A stretch of DNA of 64,000 nt, taken from the NCBI RefSeq assembly GCF_003269295.1, contig NZ_QLTT01000015.1, positions 1 to 64,000 of the forward strand. The letters are read 5' to 3'. Every line of letters starts with the position of its first letter. The first letter of the stretch is position 1. The notes beneath the pieces were generated by a model, which was given only the letters and a program-made list of their open reading frames with translations, was not told where the DNA came from and ran no database searches. The stretch comes from Lentzea atacamensis (GTDB taxonomy: Bacteria; Actinomycetota; Actinomycetes; Mycobacteriales; Pseudonocardiaceae). Both the position numbers and the translations under genes were made by a program. This document shows positions 17,812 to 25,951 of the stretch, in pieces.

Positions 17812-18924
17812 TCAGACCGCTTGCTTCAAATTCCTGCGCAGTCGGGTGAAAAGACGAGCGTTGCTCATTGCCACGATGCCGACAATGTCTTCTTCGTTCG
17901 AACTGTCTCGATAGGTCGCCACGAACTTCCGGTCCTCGATGGACCCATCTTCGATGCGAACGTCGTTCGTCGCCCGTCCGATGAACTGGATCCGCACGCC
18001 GTACTGATCCGACCAGACGTAGCCGCCGTTGGTGTGCGTCGCGACGGTCTCACCCGCCAGCAGGTTGCGGGTGGCGACTTGCGCCTGCTCGGTCGCGGAC
18101 GTCCAGTGCTCCGCGCGGTGGCCGGCGCAGTTCGCGACGTCGCCGACGGCGACGATGTTCTTCAGGTTCGTCACGCCGCCCGCGTCGCACACGACGCCGT
18201 TGTCGACCTTGACCGGCCCACCGGCGAGCCAGTCCGTGGCTGGACGCACGCCGATGCCCGCGACGACGACGTCGGCGTTGACATGACGGCCATTGGCCAG
18301 GTTGATTCCGCCGTCAACGTTGACTGAATCAACATTGATTCCGGTGATCAATGTTGATCCGTGGTCGCCGTGCAGCTGTCCACATGCGGCGCCCATCTCC
18401 GCGCCCAGTACGCGCGTGAGTGGTGTCGGGAGCGCCTCGATGACCGTGACGTCCTTGCCGAGGGAGCGCGCGCTCGACGCGATCTCCGCGCCGATGAACC
18501 CGGCGCCGATGATGCCGACGTGCTGGGCGGTGGCGAACGCTTCGCGGAGCTTGACGGCGTCGTCGAGGGTGCGCAAGACGTGCGTGTTCGGGATTGTGCG
18601 CGGTATGCCGCCCGTTGCGATGACGATGCCGTCGGCCTCGACTGTCGTGCCGTCGCTGAGCGCTACTTTGCCGTGGGACAGGAGTGCGGTCGCGCAGTTG
18701 CCGAGGCGCCATTCGGCGTTGAGGGCGTCGAGGTCGTCCTGATCGGCGAGCGGCACCGCCTCCACCTTGCCGAGAAGGAAGTCCTTCGAGAGAGGTGGCC
18801 GGTCGTAGGGCAGATGCACCTCATCGCCGACGATGACGAGCCGTCCGTCGAACCCCTGTCGGCGCAGTGCCTGCGCCGACCTCAAGCCGGCGAGTGATGC
18901 GCCGATGATCGCGATCGTCCTCAC
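17812..18924 (-). CDS. FAD-dependent ferredoxin reductase
   Basis: This 370-residue protein is of the BphA4/oxygenase-coupled NADH-ferredoxin reductase type. It has two dinucleotide folds (TIAIIGASLAGLRSA at the N-terminus and HVGIIGAGFIGAEIASSAR near residue 145), the family motif LPYDRPPLSKDFLLG, and NIVAVGDVANC for FAD binding. It should pass electrons from NADH to the Rieske ferredoxin encoded immediately upstream (4-bp GTGA overlap). Start GTG 18924. The segment encoded at 18313-18359 is odd: near-repeats INVD/VNVD with AT-rich codons (see repeat entry). The C-terminal domain is about 30 residues shorter than is typical. Confidence 0.85.
   Translation of the reverse strand: MRTIAIIGASLAGLRSAQALRRQGFDGRLVIVGDEVHLPYDRPPLSKDFLLGKVEAVPLADQDDLDALNAEWRLGNCATALLSHGKVALSDGTTVEADGIVIATGGIPRTIPNTHVLRTLDDAVKLREAFATAQHVGIIGAGFIGAEIASSARSLGKDVTVIEALPTPLTRVLGAEMGAACGQLHGDHGSTLITGINVDSVNVDGGINLANGRHVNADVVVAGIGVRPATDWLAGGPVKVDNGVVCDAGGVTNLKNIVAVGDVANCAGHRAEHWTSATEQAQVATRNLLAGETVATHTNGGYVWSDQYGVRIQFIGRATNDVRIEDGSIEDRKFVATYRDSSNEEDIVGIVAMSNARLFTRLRRNLKQAV
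18313..18359. repeat. Three tandem TCAA-N2-TTGA palindromes inside a coding region
   Basis: GTCAACGTTGAC (18313-18324) is a perfect 12-bp palindrome. AATCAACATTGATT (18327-18340) and GATCAATGTTGATC (18346-18359) have perfect 6-bp arms. All three share TCAA-N2-TTGA, with centres 15 and 19 bp apart. They encode the INVD-S-VNVD-GGIN stretch of the ferredoxin reductase using codons (AAT, GTT, GAT) that are rare in this DNA. Confidence 0.6.
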
Positions 18925-19241
18925 GCCACGTCCTTGTTCACCTCGACATCGACATAGACCACTCCATCTTTCACAAGAACGGGATAGGTCTTCACCGGTC
19001 TTTTGGCGGGCAGACAAGTCGGCTCGCCGGTGCGAAGGTCGAAGCTCGCGGCGTGCAGCGGGCACTCCACGAAGCATCCTTCGAGCCAGCCCTCGCTGAG
19101 GGAGGCGTCCTGGTGGGTGCAGGTGTCGTCGATGGCGTACAGGACACCGTCGGCGTTGAACACCGCTATGGGTGCATGAGGACCGACGATGCGCACCGCC
19201 TCTCCCGGGGGCAGGTCCATGAGAGCGCAGGCGCGGATCAT
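18921..19241 (-). CDS. Rieske [2Fe-2S] ferredoxin
   Basis: A 106-residue soluble Rieske ferredoxin of the kind that feeds ring-hydroxylating-type oxygenases. Cluster ligands are Cys41-x-His43 (CTH) and Cys60-x2-His63 (CPLH) with normal spacing. The C-terminus PVLVKDGVVYVDV is typical. Start ATG 19241 (MIRACALMDLPPGEAV). It overlaps the reductase gene by 4 bp; together they form an electron-transfer pair. The nearest oxygenase lacking its own reductase is the Rieske oxygenase at 24541-25653, which is therefore the likely partner. Confidence 0.9.
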   Translation of the reverse strand: MIRACALMDLPPGEAVRIVGPHAPIAVFNADGVLYAIDDTCTHQDASLSEGWLEGCFVECPLHAASFDLRTGEPTCLPAKRPVKTYPVLVKDGVVYVDVEVNKDVA

Positions 19242-19360
19242 CGTCGGCCTCCGTTGCGTGACGCGGCACACGTTCCGAATGACGCAACACAATGTGAGGC
19301 TCGCGCGACACGTAGTCAATAGTTCGAGTGAGTGTTTTGCCTGCCGGTTACTGTTGCGCG

Positions 19361-20131
19361 ATGAGCAACTCCGACTCGGCAGCTCAGGTGCAGTCCGTCG
19401 ACAGAGCCATCAGCGTGCTGGAACTCCTCGCCCAAGGCGAGGCCGGCATCACCGAAATCGCTGGTGAGCTGGGTGTGCACAAGTCCACGGTGTCCAGACT
19501 CGTCTCCGTGCTGGAGGCGCGTGGCCTGGTCGAGCAGCTCGGGGAAAGAGGCAAGTACGCCATCGGCTTCGGAGTCGTCCGCCTGGCCGGTGCCGCCACC
19601 GGTCGCATGGATCTGACCAAGCTCGGCCAGCCGGTGTGCCAGACGCTCGCCGACGAGTTCGGCGAGACCGTGAACATCGCCGTGCACGACGCCGGCGTCG
19701 CCATCAACATCACCCAGGCCCGCGGGTCCGCGGCCGTGTCGGCGGTGAACTGGATCGGCCAGCGCACGCCGTTGCACGCCACGTCGTCCGGCAAGGTCCT
19801 GCTCGCGTACCTGCCGGTCGAGGAACGCAAGCGGCTGGCGTCGCTGCCGCTCGACTCCTACACCGAGAACACCGTCGTGGATCCCGAACGGTTGCTGGCT
19901 GAGCTCGAGACGGTCGCATCGCAGGGGTATGCGGCCTGTTTCGAGGAGCTGGAGCTGGGACTGCACGCGGTCGCCGTCCCGGTGCGCGGTCATCGGGGTG
20001 AGGTCGTCGCGGCGATGAGTGCCTCCGGGCCGTCGTACCGGTTGTCGCGGCAGCGGGTCGAGGACATCGTGCCGGCGATGGTGTCGGCGGCGGCCGACCT
20101 GTCCGCGCAGCTCGGCTACTTCGCGGGCTGA
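19361..20131 (+). CDS. IclR-family transcriptional regulator
   Basis: A 256-residue IclR regulator with the N-terminal winged helix (VQSVDRAISVLELLAQG, then GVHKSTVSRLVSVLEARGLVEQ) and the C-terminal GAF-like effector domain (RTPLHATSSGKVLLAYLP, then GYAACFEELELGLHAVAVPV). It sits between the divergent ferredoxin/reductase operon and the dimethylglycine-to-glycine operon, so it probably controls choline/betaine catabolism. ATG 19361 is chosen; an in-frame start 11 codons upstream has no support. GTTGCGC-type elements occur just before the start (19352-19358) and near both neighbouring promoters. Confidence 0.9.
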   Translation: MSNSDSAAQVQSVDRAISVLELLAQGEAGITEIAGELGVHKSTVSRLVSVLEARGLVEQLGERGKYAIGFGVVRLAGAATGRMDLTKLGQPVCQTLADEFGETVNIAVHDAGVAINITQARGSAAVSAVNWIGQRTPLHATSSGKVLLAYLPVEERKRLASLPLDSYTENTVVDPERLLAELETVASQGYAACFEELELGLHAVAVPVRGHRGEVVAAMSASGPSYRLSRQRVEDIVPAMVSAAADLSAQLGYFAG

Positions 20132-20938
20132 TCCCACCAGGGGACCCAGCCCCGGTCGTCCAGGTCCGTCCAGGTGGCCCTGAGGCGGTCGGCGAGCGTG
20201 CCGGCGAAGGCCACGGACGACTCGTGTGAGGCGTAGGCGATCCAGTCGAGGGTGTCGTCGGTCCAGGCACCCTCGGCTCCGGTGTAGACAGGTTCGAACA
20301 GGTCGAGGTCCAGCAGGGGAGCACGGGTCACCGTGCTCCCGGACCTCGACCACCCGGCGCAGGCCCATGCCCGCCAGCGCCTCGCGGACCAGCTCGATCC
20401 CGGGACCGTCCCACATCGCCGAGGCGTCGACCACGAGCACGTCCTCCGGAACGTCCTGCGTGATCAGCGGGTGCCACATGGTCTGTTGCAGGCCCCACCG
20501 CTGCTCCAGCCTGTGGCGCCACCCGGCCACCTCCTCGTCGCTGAAGACGCGGCGGTACCCCAGCGGCTCGACCACGAGGTCCTTCGCCGCCGGCCAGCTC
20601 TTGATCGACCTGCGGAACAGCTCGCGCTCGGCGGCGGCCGCCTCGGCCTCGATCGGGCCGAGATCGGTGGTGAAGACCGACTGCGCCGTCGTCGCGGCGG
20701 TGGCGAGGGCGGCGGCGAGCCGGTCGGGCGGCGGCAGGTCGTCCGGGTCGAGGCGCTCGATCTCGCGCAGCATCGCGGCCACCACGTTCTGCCGGGGGAA
20801 GATCCGCTTCTCTTCGTCGGTGTGGTCGCCGAGGCGCCTCCTGCTCTCCGGAGGGAGCGCGGCGTACTCGGCGTACAGCTTCCCGTTGCGGCTCCTGAGG
20901 TATCTGCGGGCCATCGTGTGCAGGGTGGCGGACTCCAT
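20116..20938 (-). pseudogene. Hypothetical gene interrupted by a +1 frameshift
   Basis: One coding region is split between two frames. The first part, from ATG 20938 (or 20914, MARRYLRSRNGK), runs about 200 residues to VVEVREHG near 20333. Its frame then runs on without a stop across the IclR gene, which is unnatural. The coding sense continues in another frame from about 20331 (TRAPLLDLDLFEPVY) to WVPWWDQPAK and the stop at 20116. Dropping one base near 20332 restores about 275 residues. The lesion coincides with a perfect hairpin (20317-20340), so an assembly or sequencing error is possible. The family is not recognised; there is a hydrophilic helical N-terminal half and no signal peptide. 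The 3' end overlaps the IclR gene by 16 bp. Confidence 0.6.
20317..20340. repeat. Perfect 10-bp inverted repeat at the frameshift point
   Basis: GGGAGCACGG (20317-20326) and CCGTGCTCCC (20331-20340) are perfect complements around the 4-base loop GTCA. The frame change in the hypothetical gene falls inside this hairpin. Such GC-rich stems are classic places for polymerase slippage and for base-calling compressions. Confidence 0.7.
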
Positions 20939-21014
20939 GCGGGCGATTGTGCGCGACTTTCGAACGGCGGTATTGACACCAGGGCGCACTGGCCACAACT
21001 TGTTGCAGATGGCG

Positions 21015-21024
21015 GAACATGTTC
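21015..21024. promoter_or_regulatory. Palindrome upstream of the dimethylglycine operon
   Basis: GAACATGTTC is a perfect 10-bp palindrome 34 bp before the start of the 21058 gene. GTTGC at 21002-21006 and GCGCAAC at 21031-21037 flank it. This could be an operator for the IclR regulator or another dimeric protein. Binding is inferred from position and symmetry only. Confidence 0.3.
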
Positions 21025-21057
21025 TGTTTCGCGCAACGGCGGCGAAGGGGTGTCCGG

Positions 21058-23424
21058 ATGCCTGCAGAGGTGCCTCGCGTGGTGATCGTGGGGGCGGGGA
21101 TCGTCGGCTGTGCCCTTGCCGACGAGCTCACCGAACGGGGCTTCACCGACGTCACGGTCCTGGACCAGGCGCAGGGGCTCGCCGCGGGCGGTTCGAGCAG
21201 CCACGCGCCGGGGCTGGTGTTCCAGACGAACTCCTGCCGCAGCATGACCGCTTTCGCCCGCTACACGGTCGAGAAGTACACCGCGCTGGGGTGCTTCGAC
21301 CAGATCGGCGGCCTGGAGATCGCCACGACCGAAGCCCGGCTGGCCGACCTGTCGCGTCGCCACGGCTGGGCCACGTCCTGGGGCGTGGAGAGCCGGCTCG
21401 TCGGGCCGGACGAGGTCGCGCGGCTGCACCCGCTGCTGGTCCGCGAGCAGATCCTGGGCGGGTTCCTGATTCCCAGCGACGGGCTCGCGAAGCCCGTGCT
21501 GGCGGCGGAGGTGCAGGCCCGGCGGGCCATCGCACGGGGTGCGCGCTTCGAGCTCGGGCAGAAGGTCGTCGCGGTGGAGACCTCCGGCGATCACGTCACC
21601 GGGGTGCGGACCGAGGCGGACACCTTCCCCGCCGACATCGTCGTGTCGTGTGCCGGGATGTGGGGTCCGGTGCTGGGGGAGATGGTCGGGCTGACCGTTC
21701 CGCTCGTGCCGATGGCGCACCAATACGTGTTCACGGGCGACCTGCCGGGAGTCAGTGCGGAAGCGCTTGCGCGGCAACCCATTCTGCGGCACCAGGAAGC
21801 CGACCTGTACTTCCGCGCCCACGGTGAGGCGTTGGGGATCGGGGCGTACGGGCACCGGCCGATGCCGATCGCGGCGCGCGACATCGCCGGATCGGAGCTG
21901 CCGTTCACCAAGGAGGACTTCGAGGCGTCGTGGGAGTCGGCCGTCGAGCTGATCCCTGCGCTGGCCGAAACCGGGGTGGATCGCGGGTTCAACGGGCTGT
22001 TCTCCTTCACCAGCGACGGGATGCCGTTGCTGGGCGAGCATCCGCGGCTCGGCGGGTTCTGGGTCGCGGAGGCGGTGTGGATCACGCACTCCGCCGGCGT
22101 GGCGAGGTCGATGGCCGAGTGGATCGTCGACGGGCAGCCGGAGCTGGACCTGCACTCGAGCGACCTCAACCGGTTCGAGCAGGTGCAGCTGGCGCCGGAC
22201 TACGTGCTGGAGCGCAGCTGCCAGAACTTCGTCGAGGTGTACGACCTGCTGCACCCGTTGCAGCCCATGGAAAGCCCGCGGCCGGTCCGGACGAGTCCGT
22301 TCTACGAGCGGCAGAAGGACCTCGGCGCGTTCTTCCTGGAAGCCTCCGGCTGGGAGCGGCCGCACTGGTACGAGGCCAACGCGAACCTGCCGGAGGTCGC
22401 CGAGGTCCCGGACCGCAACGAGTGGGCGAGCCGGTACTGGTCGCCGATCTGCGGGGCCGAGGCGCTGGTGACGCGCAAGCGCGTGGCGATGTTCGACATG
22501 ACACCGTTGAAGCGGCTGGAGGTCAGCGGGTCAGGGGCGCTGGAGTTCCTGCAGCGCATGACGACCAACAACCTCAACCGCAAGCCCGGTGCGGTCGTGT
22601 ACACCCTGTTGCTCGACAACCGGGGCGGGATCAGAAGCGACCTCACCATCGCACGTCTCGACGAGACCACCTTCCAGGTCGGCGCGAACGGCAACCTCGA
22701 TCTCGACTGGCTCACGAGGCACGCGCCGGACGATGTCCACGTCAGGGACATCACCGCCGGCACGTGCTGCATCGGCCTGTGGGGCCCCAAAGCACGCGAT
22801 CTCCTCGACGACATCTCGCACACGATGAACACGCGGAAGGGTTACTTCACGGCGCAGCAGGCGTTCATCAAGAACGTGCCTGTGACGGCACTGCGACTGT
22901 CCTATGTGGGCGAACTCGGCTGGGAGCTCTACACGACCGCCGACCTCGGGCCGAAGCTCTGGGACACGCTGTGGGAGGCCGGGCAGCGCCACGGCGTCAT
23001 CGCGGCAGGGCGAGGCGCGTTCAACAGCCTGCGACTGGAGAAGGGCTACCGGTCGTGGGGTACGGACATGACGACCGAACATGATCCGTACGAGGCGGGT
23101 CTCGACTTCGCGCTCTCGAAGGACAAGCAGTTCTACGGCAAGGGAGCCCTCCACAGGCGAATACCGGGCAGGAAGCTCACCTGCCTCACGATCGACGATC
23201 CGCGGCAGGTCGTCATGGGCAGCGAACCCGTGTTCCACCAAGGGGAAGCGGTCGGGTACGTCACGAGCGCGGCGTACGGGTACACGACCGGGCTCAACAT
23301 CGCGTACGCGTGGTTGCCGCTCGGCGTGGACGAGGTGGAGATCGAGTACTTCGGCGAGCGCGTCAAGGCGCGTGCGGCGAGGGAGCCGTTGTTCGACCCC
23401 GAGATGAAGCGGCTCCGGGGCTGA
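21058..23424 (+). CDS. Dimethylglycine dehydrogenase-like FAD/folate protein
   Basis: This 788-residue enzyme has an N-terminal DAO-type FAD domain (VVIVGAGIVGCALADEL, GGSSSHAPGLVFQTNS with the His of the family flavin-attachment region), an FAO_M middle domain and a C-terminal GcvT-like folate domain. The last contains MFDMTPLKRLEVSGSGALEFLQRM, GLWGPKARDLL and LEKGYRSWGTDMTTEHDPYEAG. This is the layout of dimethylglycine/sarcosine dehydrogenases, which oxidise an N-methyl group and capture it as 5,10-methylene-THF. Next to sarcosine oxidase and a betaine-type Rieske oxygenase, dimethylglycine is the natural substrate. ATG 21058 follows GAAGGGG. It is the first gene of a three-gene operon. 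Confidence 0.87.
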   Translation: MPAEVPRVVIVGAGIVGCALADELTERGFTDVTVLDQAQGLAAGGSSSHAPGLVFQTNSCRSMTAFARYTVEKYTALGCFDQIGGLEIATTEARLADLSRRHGWATSWGVESRLVGPDEVARLHPLLVREQILGGFLIPSDGLAKPVLAAEVQARRAIARGARFELGQKVVAVETSGDHVTGVRTEADTFPADIVVSCAGMWGPVLGEMVGLTVPLVPMAHQYVFTGDLPGVSAEALARQPILRHQEADLYFRAHGEALGIGAYGHRPMPIAARDIAGSELPFTKEDFEASWESAVELIPALAETGVDRGFNGLFSFTSDGMPLLGEHPRLGGFWVAEAVWITHSAGVARSMAEWIVDGQPELDLHSSDLNRFEQVQLAPDYVLERSCQNFVEVYDLLHPLQPMESPRPVRTSPFYERQKDLGAFFLEASGWERPHWYEANANLPEVAEVPDRNEWASRYWSPICGAEALVTRKRVAMFDMTPLKRLEVSGSGALEFLQRMTTNNLNRKPGAVVYTLLLDNRGGIRSDLTIARLDETTFQVGANGNLDLDWLTRHAPDDVHVRDITAGTCCIGLWGPKARDLLDDISHTMNTRKGYFTAQQAFIKNVPVTALRLSYVGELGWELYTTADLGPKLWDTLWEAGQRHGVIAAGRGAFNSLRLEKGYRSWGTDMTTEHDPYEAGLDFALSKDKQFYGKGALHRRIPGRKLTCLTIDDPRQVVMGSEPVFHQGEAVGYVTSAAYGYTTGLNIAYAWLPLGVDEVEIEYFGERVKARAAREPLFDPEMKRLRG

Positions 23425-23425
23425 C

Positions 23426-24544
23426 GTGGCCCCGGGGACTCCATACGACGTCATCGTCATAGGGCTCGGCGGCATGGGCAGTGCCGCCGCGTACCGGCTC
23501 GCCCAGCGCGGGAAGAGGGTGCTGGGGCTGGAGAAGTTCACGCCCGTGCACACGCGGGGGTCGAGCCACGGTGGGTCGCGGATCACGCGGCAGGCCTACT
23601 TCGAGGACCCCGCGTACGTGCCGTTGCTGCTCAGGGCTCACGAGATGTGGGACCAGGTCGAGCGCGACAGCGGGGAGCGGATCTTCCACCGGGTCGGCGG
23701 TGTCATCGTGGGCCCGCCCGAGTCAGGCGCGGTCAGCGGCAGCAGGGCCAGTGCCGAGCAGTGGGGTCTGAAGCACGAGCTGCTGGACGCCCAGGAGATC
23801 CGCAAGCGCTTTCCCGCGATGCGTCCCCGGTCGGACGAGATCGCGCTGTACGAGGAAGCGGCTGGGTTCGTCGTGCCGGAGAACGCGGTGCGGGCCCACC
23901 TCGAACTCGCCGCGAAGGCGGGCGCCGATCTCCACTTCGAGGAGCCCGTGACGCACTGGGAGGAAGGCAGGGTCACCACGGCCGAGGCGACCTACCAGGC
24001 CGAGCACCTCGTGGTGTGCCCCGGCCCGTGGGCGCCGGAACTGTTGGAGGACCTCCAAATCTCGTTCGAGGTCGAACGTCAGGTCCAGTTCTACTTCACC
24101 CCGGAGGAGGACTTCGCCGGTCACCCGATCTACCTCTGGGACCGCGCGGACGGCACCGAGTTCTACGGGTTCCCGGACATCGGCGGCGCGGTGAAGGTCG
24201 CGTTCCACAGCGGTGGGGCGATCTGCACGCCGGAGACCGTCGATCGCACGGTGCACGACCACGAGGTCGAGGCCATCACGAACGCCACCAGGCCCGCGAT
24301 GCCCGGCCTCGCCGGCACCTTCCAGCGTGCCGTCACCTGCCTGTACACCAACACCGCGGACCACCACTTCGTCATCGCACGGCATCCCGGGCACGGCGAC
24401 GTGACCGTGGCGTGCGGCTTCTCCGGGCACAGCTTCAAGTTCGTGCCCGTCGTCGGCGAGATCCTCGCCGACCTCACGATCGACGGGGCCACGCGGCACC
24501 CGATCGCCCTTTTCGACCCTGCTCGCTTGAGAGGCGGAGCATGA
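23426..24544 (+). CDS. Monomeric sarcosine oxidase-like (MSOX/MTOX) flavoenzyme
   Basis: A 372-residue FAD enzyme of the MSOX/N-methyltryptophan oxidase family. It begins VIVIGLGGMGSAAAYRLAQRG, has the family HTRGSSHGGSRITRQAYFED motif (42-61), and carries Cys305 in AVTCLYTNTADHHF, the position of the covalent FAD-cysteine in MSOX. It should oxidise sarcosine to glycine, formaldehyde and hydrogen peroxide; N-methyltryptophan is possible but the context favours sarcosine. Start GTG 23426 is one base after the stop of the preceding gene. The 3' end overlaps the oxygenase gene by ATGA. Confidence 0.87.
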   Translation: MAPGTPYDVIVIGLGGMGSAAAYRLAQRGKRVLGLEKFTPVHTRGSSHGGSRITRQAYFEDPAYVPLLLRAHEMWDQVERDSGERIFHRVGGVIVGPPESGAVSGSRASAEQWGLKHELLDAQEIRKRFPAMRPRSDEIALYEEAAGFVVPENAVRAHLELAAKAGADLHFEEPVTHWEEGRVTTAEATYQAEHLVVCPGPWAPELLEDLQISFEVERQVQFYFTPEEDFAGHPIYLWDRADGTEFYGFPDIGGAVKVAFHSGGAICTPETVDRTVHDHEVEAITNATRPAMPGLAGTFQRAVTCLYTNTADHHFVIARHPGHGDVTVACGFSGHSFKFVPVVGEILADLTIDGATRHPIALFDPARLRGGA

Positions 24545-25653
24545 CCGGCAGCCTGATCTCCACCCTTGAGGGCCGCTACTACACCGACCCGGGGATCTTC
24601 GCGCAGGAGCAAGCCAGCATCTTCGAGAAGATGTGGTTCTGCGCGGTCAAGTCGGGTGACCTCGCGAACCCCGGCGACTTCCGCACCGTGCAGGTCGGGC
24701 GGGAAAGCGTGCTCATCGCACGGGACCGGCACGGCGGCCTCAACGCGTTCCTCAACGTCTGCCGGCACCGCGGCGCGCGCATCTGCGTCGACGAGGCGGG
24801 CAGCGTCAAGCGGGCGTTCCAGTGCCCGTACCACGCGTGGACCTACGCGTTGGACGGCAAGCTGATCGCCGCGCCGAACCTCACGTCGATGCCGGACGTC
24901 GACCGGGTGGAATACGGGCTGACGAAAGTCCATCTCCGTGAATGGCTCGGCTATGCCTGGGTGTGCCTCGCGGACGAACCGCCCAGCTTCTCCGACGACG
25001 TCCTGCACGCCGTGACGGAACGACTCGGCTCGCTGGAAGCGATCGACGGCTACGAGATCGACCAGTTGTCTGTGGGCAAACGAATCGTCTACGACGTCAA
25101 GGCCAACTGGAAGCTGATCATCGAGAACTTCATGGAGTGCTACCACTGCGCGACGATCCACCCCGAGCTCACCGAGGTGCTGCCCGAGTTCGCCGACGGC
25201 TACGCGGCGCAGTACTACGTCGGGCACGGCGCGGAGTTCGGTGACGAGATCAAGGGCTTCACCGTCGACGGCAGCGAGGGCTTCGGAAAACTTGCGGCCC
25301 TGGAAGAGGAAAGGGACCGGAAGTACTACGCGATCACGATCAAGCCGCAGGTTTTCGTGAACCTCGTGCCGGACCACGTGATTCTGCACCGCATGTACCC
25401 GGTGGCGGTCGATCGCACGATCGTCGAGTGCGATTGGCTCTACGCCAAGGAAGTGGTCGCCACCGGGCGTGACGTCTCTCGCTCGGTCGAGCTGTTCCAC
25501 CGGGTGAACGAGCAGGACTTCGAAGCATGCGAGCGTTGTCAGCCCGCGATGTCCTCACGCGCTTACGCGCGCGGCGGAGTGCTGGTGCCCTCGGAGCATC
25601 ACATCGGCGGTTTCCACGAGTGGCTCGTTCAGAAACTGGAATCAGCCGACTAG
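24541..25653 (+). CDS. Rieske oxygenase, glycine betaine monooxygenase-like
   Basis: This 370-residue alpha-subunit-type Rieske non-haem iron oxygenase has a cluster domain (Cys74-x-His76 ... Cys95-x2-His98) and a mononuclear iron site in ENFMECYHCATIHPELTE (His202, His207). The sequence style (FLNVCRHRGARIC, FQCPYHAWTYALDGKL, ANWKLIIENFMECYHC) is that of the quaternary-amine demethylases such as GbcA and stachydrine demethylase. With the neighbouring genes, glycine betaine to dimethylglycine is the likely reaction. No GbcB-like flavin/2Fe-2S reductase is encoded beside it; the Rieske ferredoxin and FAD reductase at 17812-19241 can supply electrons instead. Confidence 0.87.
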   Translation: MTGSLISTLEGRYYTDPGIFAQEQASIFEKMWFCAVKSGDLANPGDFRTVQVGRESVLIARDRHGGLNAFLNVCRHRGARICVDEAGSVKRAFQCPYHAWTYALDGKLIAAPNLTSMPDVDRVEYGLTKVHLREWLGYAWVCLADEPPSFSDDVLHAVTERLGSLEAIDGYEIDQLSVGKRIVYDVKANWKLIIENFMECYHCATIHPELTEVLPEFADGYAAQYYVGHGAEFGDEIKGFTVDGSEGFGKLAALEEERDRKYYAITIKPQVFVNLVPDHVILHRMYPVAVDRTIVECDWLYAKEVVATGRDVSRSVELFHRVNEQDFEACERCQPAMSSRAYARGGVLVPSEHHIGGFHEWLVQKLESAD

Positions 25654-25665
25654 GGGATCGACGCG

Positions 25666-25697
25666 TCACCCGTGCACGCGAAAGCTTGCACGGGTGA
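25666..25697. terminator. 11-bp hairpin after the betaine operon, overlapping the next start codon
   Basis: TCACCCGTGCA (25666-25676) and TGCACGGGTGA (25687-25697) are perfect 11-bp arms around a 10-nt loop. It lies 12 bp after the oxygenase stop and has no T tract, so it may be a factor-dependent terminator or stabilise the 3' end. The right arm contains the GTGATG start region of the following small gene, so it could also limit that gene's translation. Confidence 0.55.
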
Positions 25698-25948
25698 TGG
25701 AGCAGACGGACTTCTTGCTCCCGGACGGGGAGCACGATCTCCTCCGCCGCATCCGGCAGCTGGCCGAGCGCGCGGAACGGACGGCGCACAACCGGTCCAA
25801 CCTCGTTGGCCCGCCGCCGTCGCAGGAACACCTGGACATCCTCGCGGAGATCAGGAAACTCACCGAGGAGATGACCACAGGCAGACGGGCCGAGGTGCTG
25901 CCCCGGCCCGCCAGACCCGCGGACGATCTCATCGGCGAGAGGTGGTGA
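25697..25948 (+). CDS. Small hypothetical helical protein
   Basis: An 83-residue reading frame starts at ATG 25697 (GTG 25694 in frame) and ends 3 bp before the secA2 stop on the other strand. The product (MEQTDFLLPDGEHDLLRRIR..., ending PADDLIGERW) is hydrophilic and predicts two amphipathic helices, including HLDILAEIRKLTEEM. Third codon positions are strongly GC-rich, which supports coding. There is no ribosome-binding site and the start lies in a hairpin arm, so expression may be leaderless or repressed. I do not recognise a family. Confidence 0.55.
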   Translation: MEQTDFLLPDGEHDLLRRIRQLAERAERTAHNRSNLVGPPPSQEHLDILAEIRKLTEEMTTGRRAEVLPRPARPADDLIGERW

Positions 25949-25951
25949 CCG

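Noticed and set aside
18925..19311. A 499-residue version of the ferredoxin reductase beginning at 19311
   Set aside because: The first 129 residues are out-of-frame sequence of the Rieske ferredoxin gene; the FAD-binding fold begins right after GTG 18924.
21015..21024. GAACATGTTC as a LexA site
   Set aside because: The half-sites are only 2 bp apart; LexA needs GAAC-N4-GTTC. It is kept as an unassigned palindrome.
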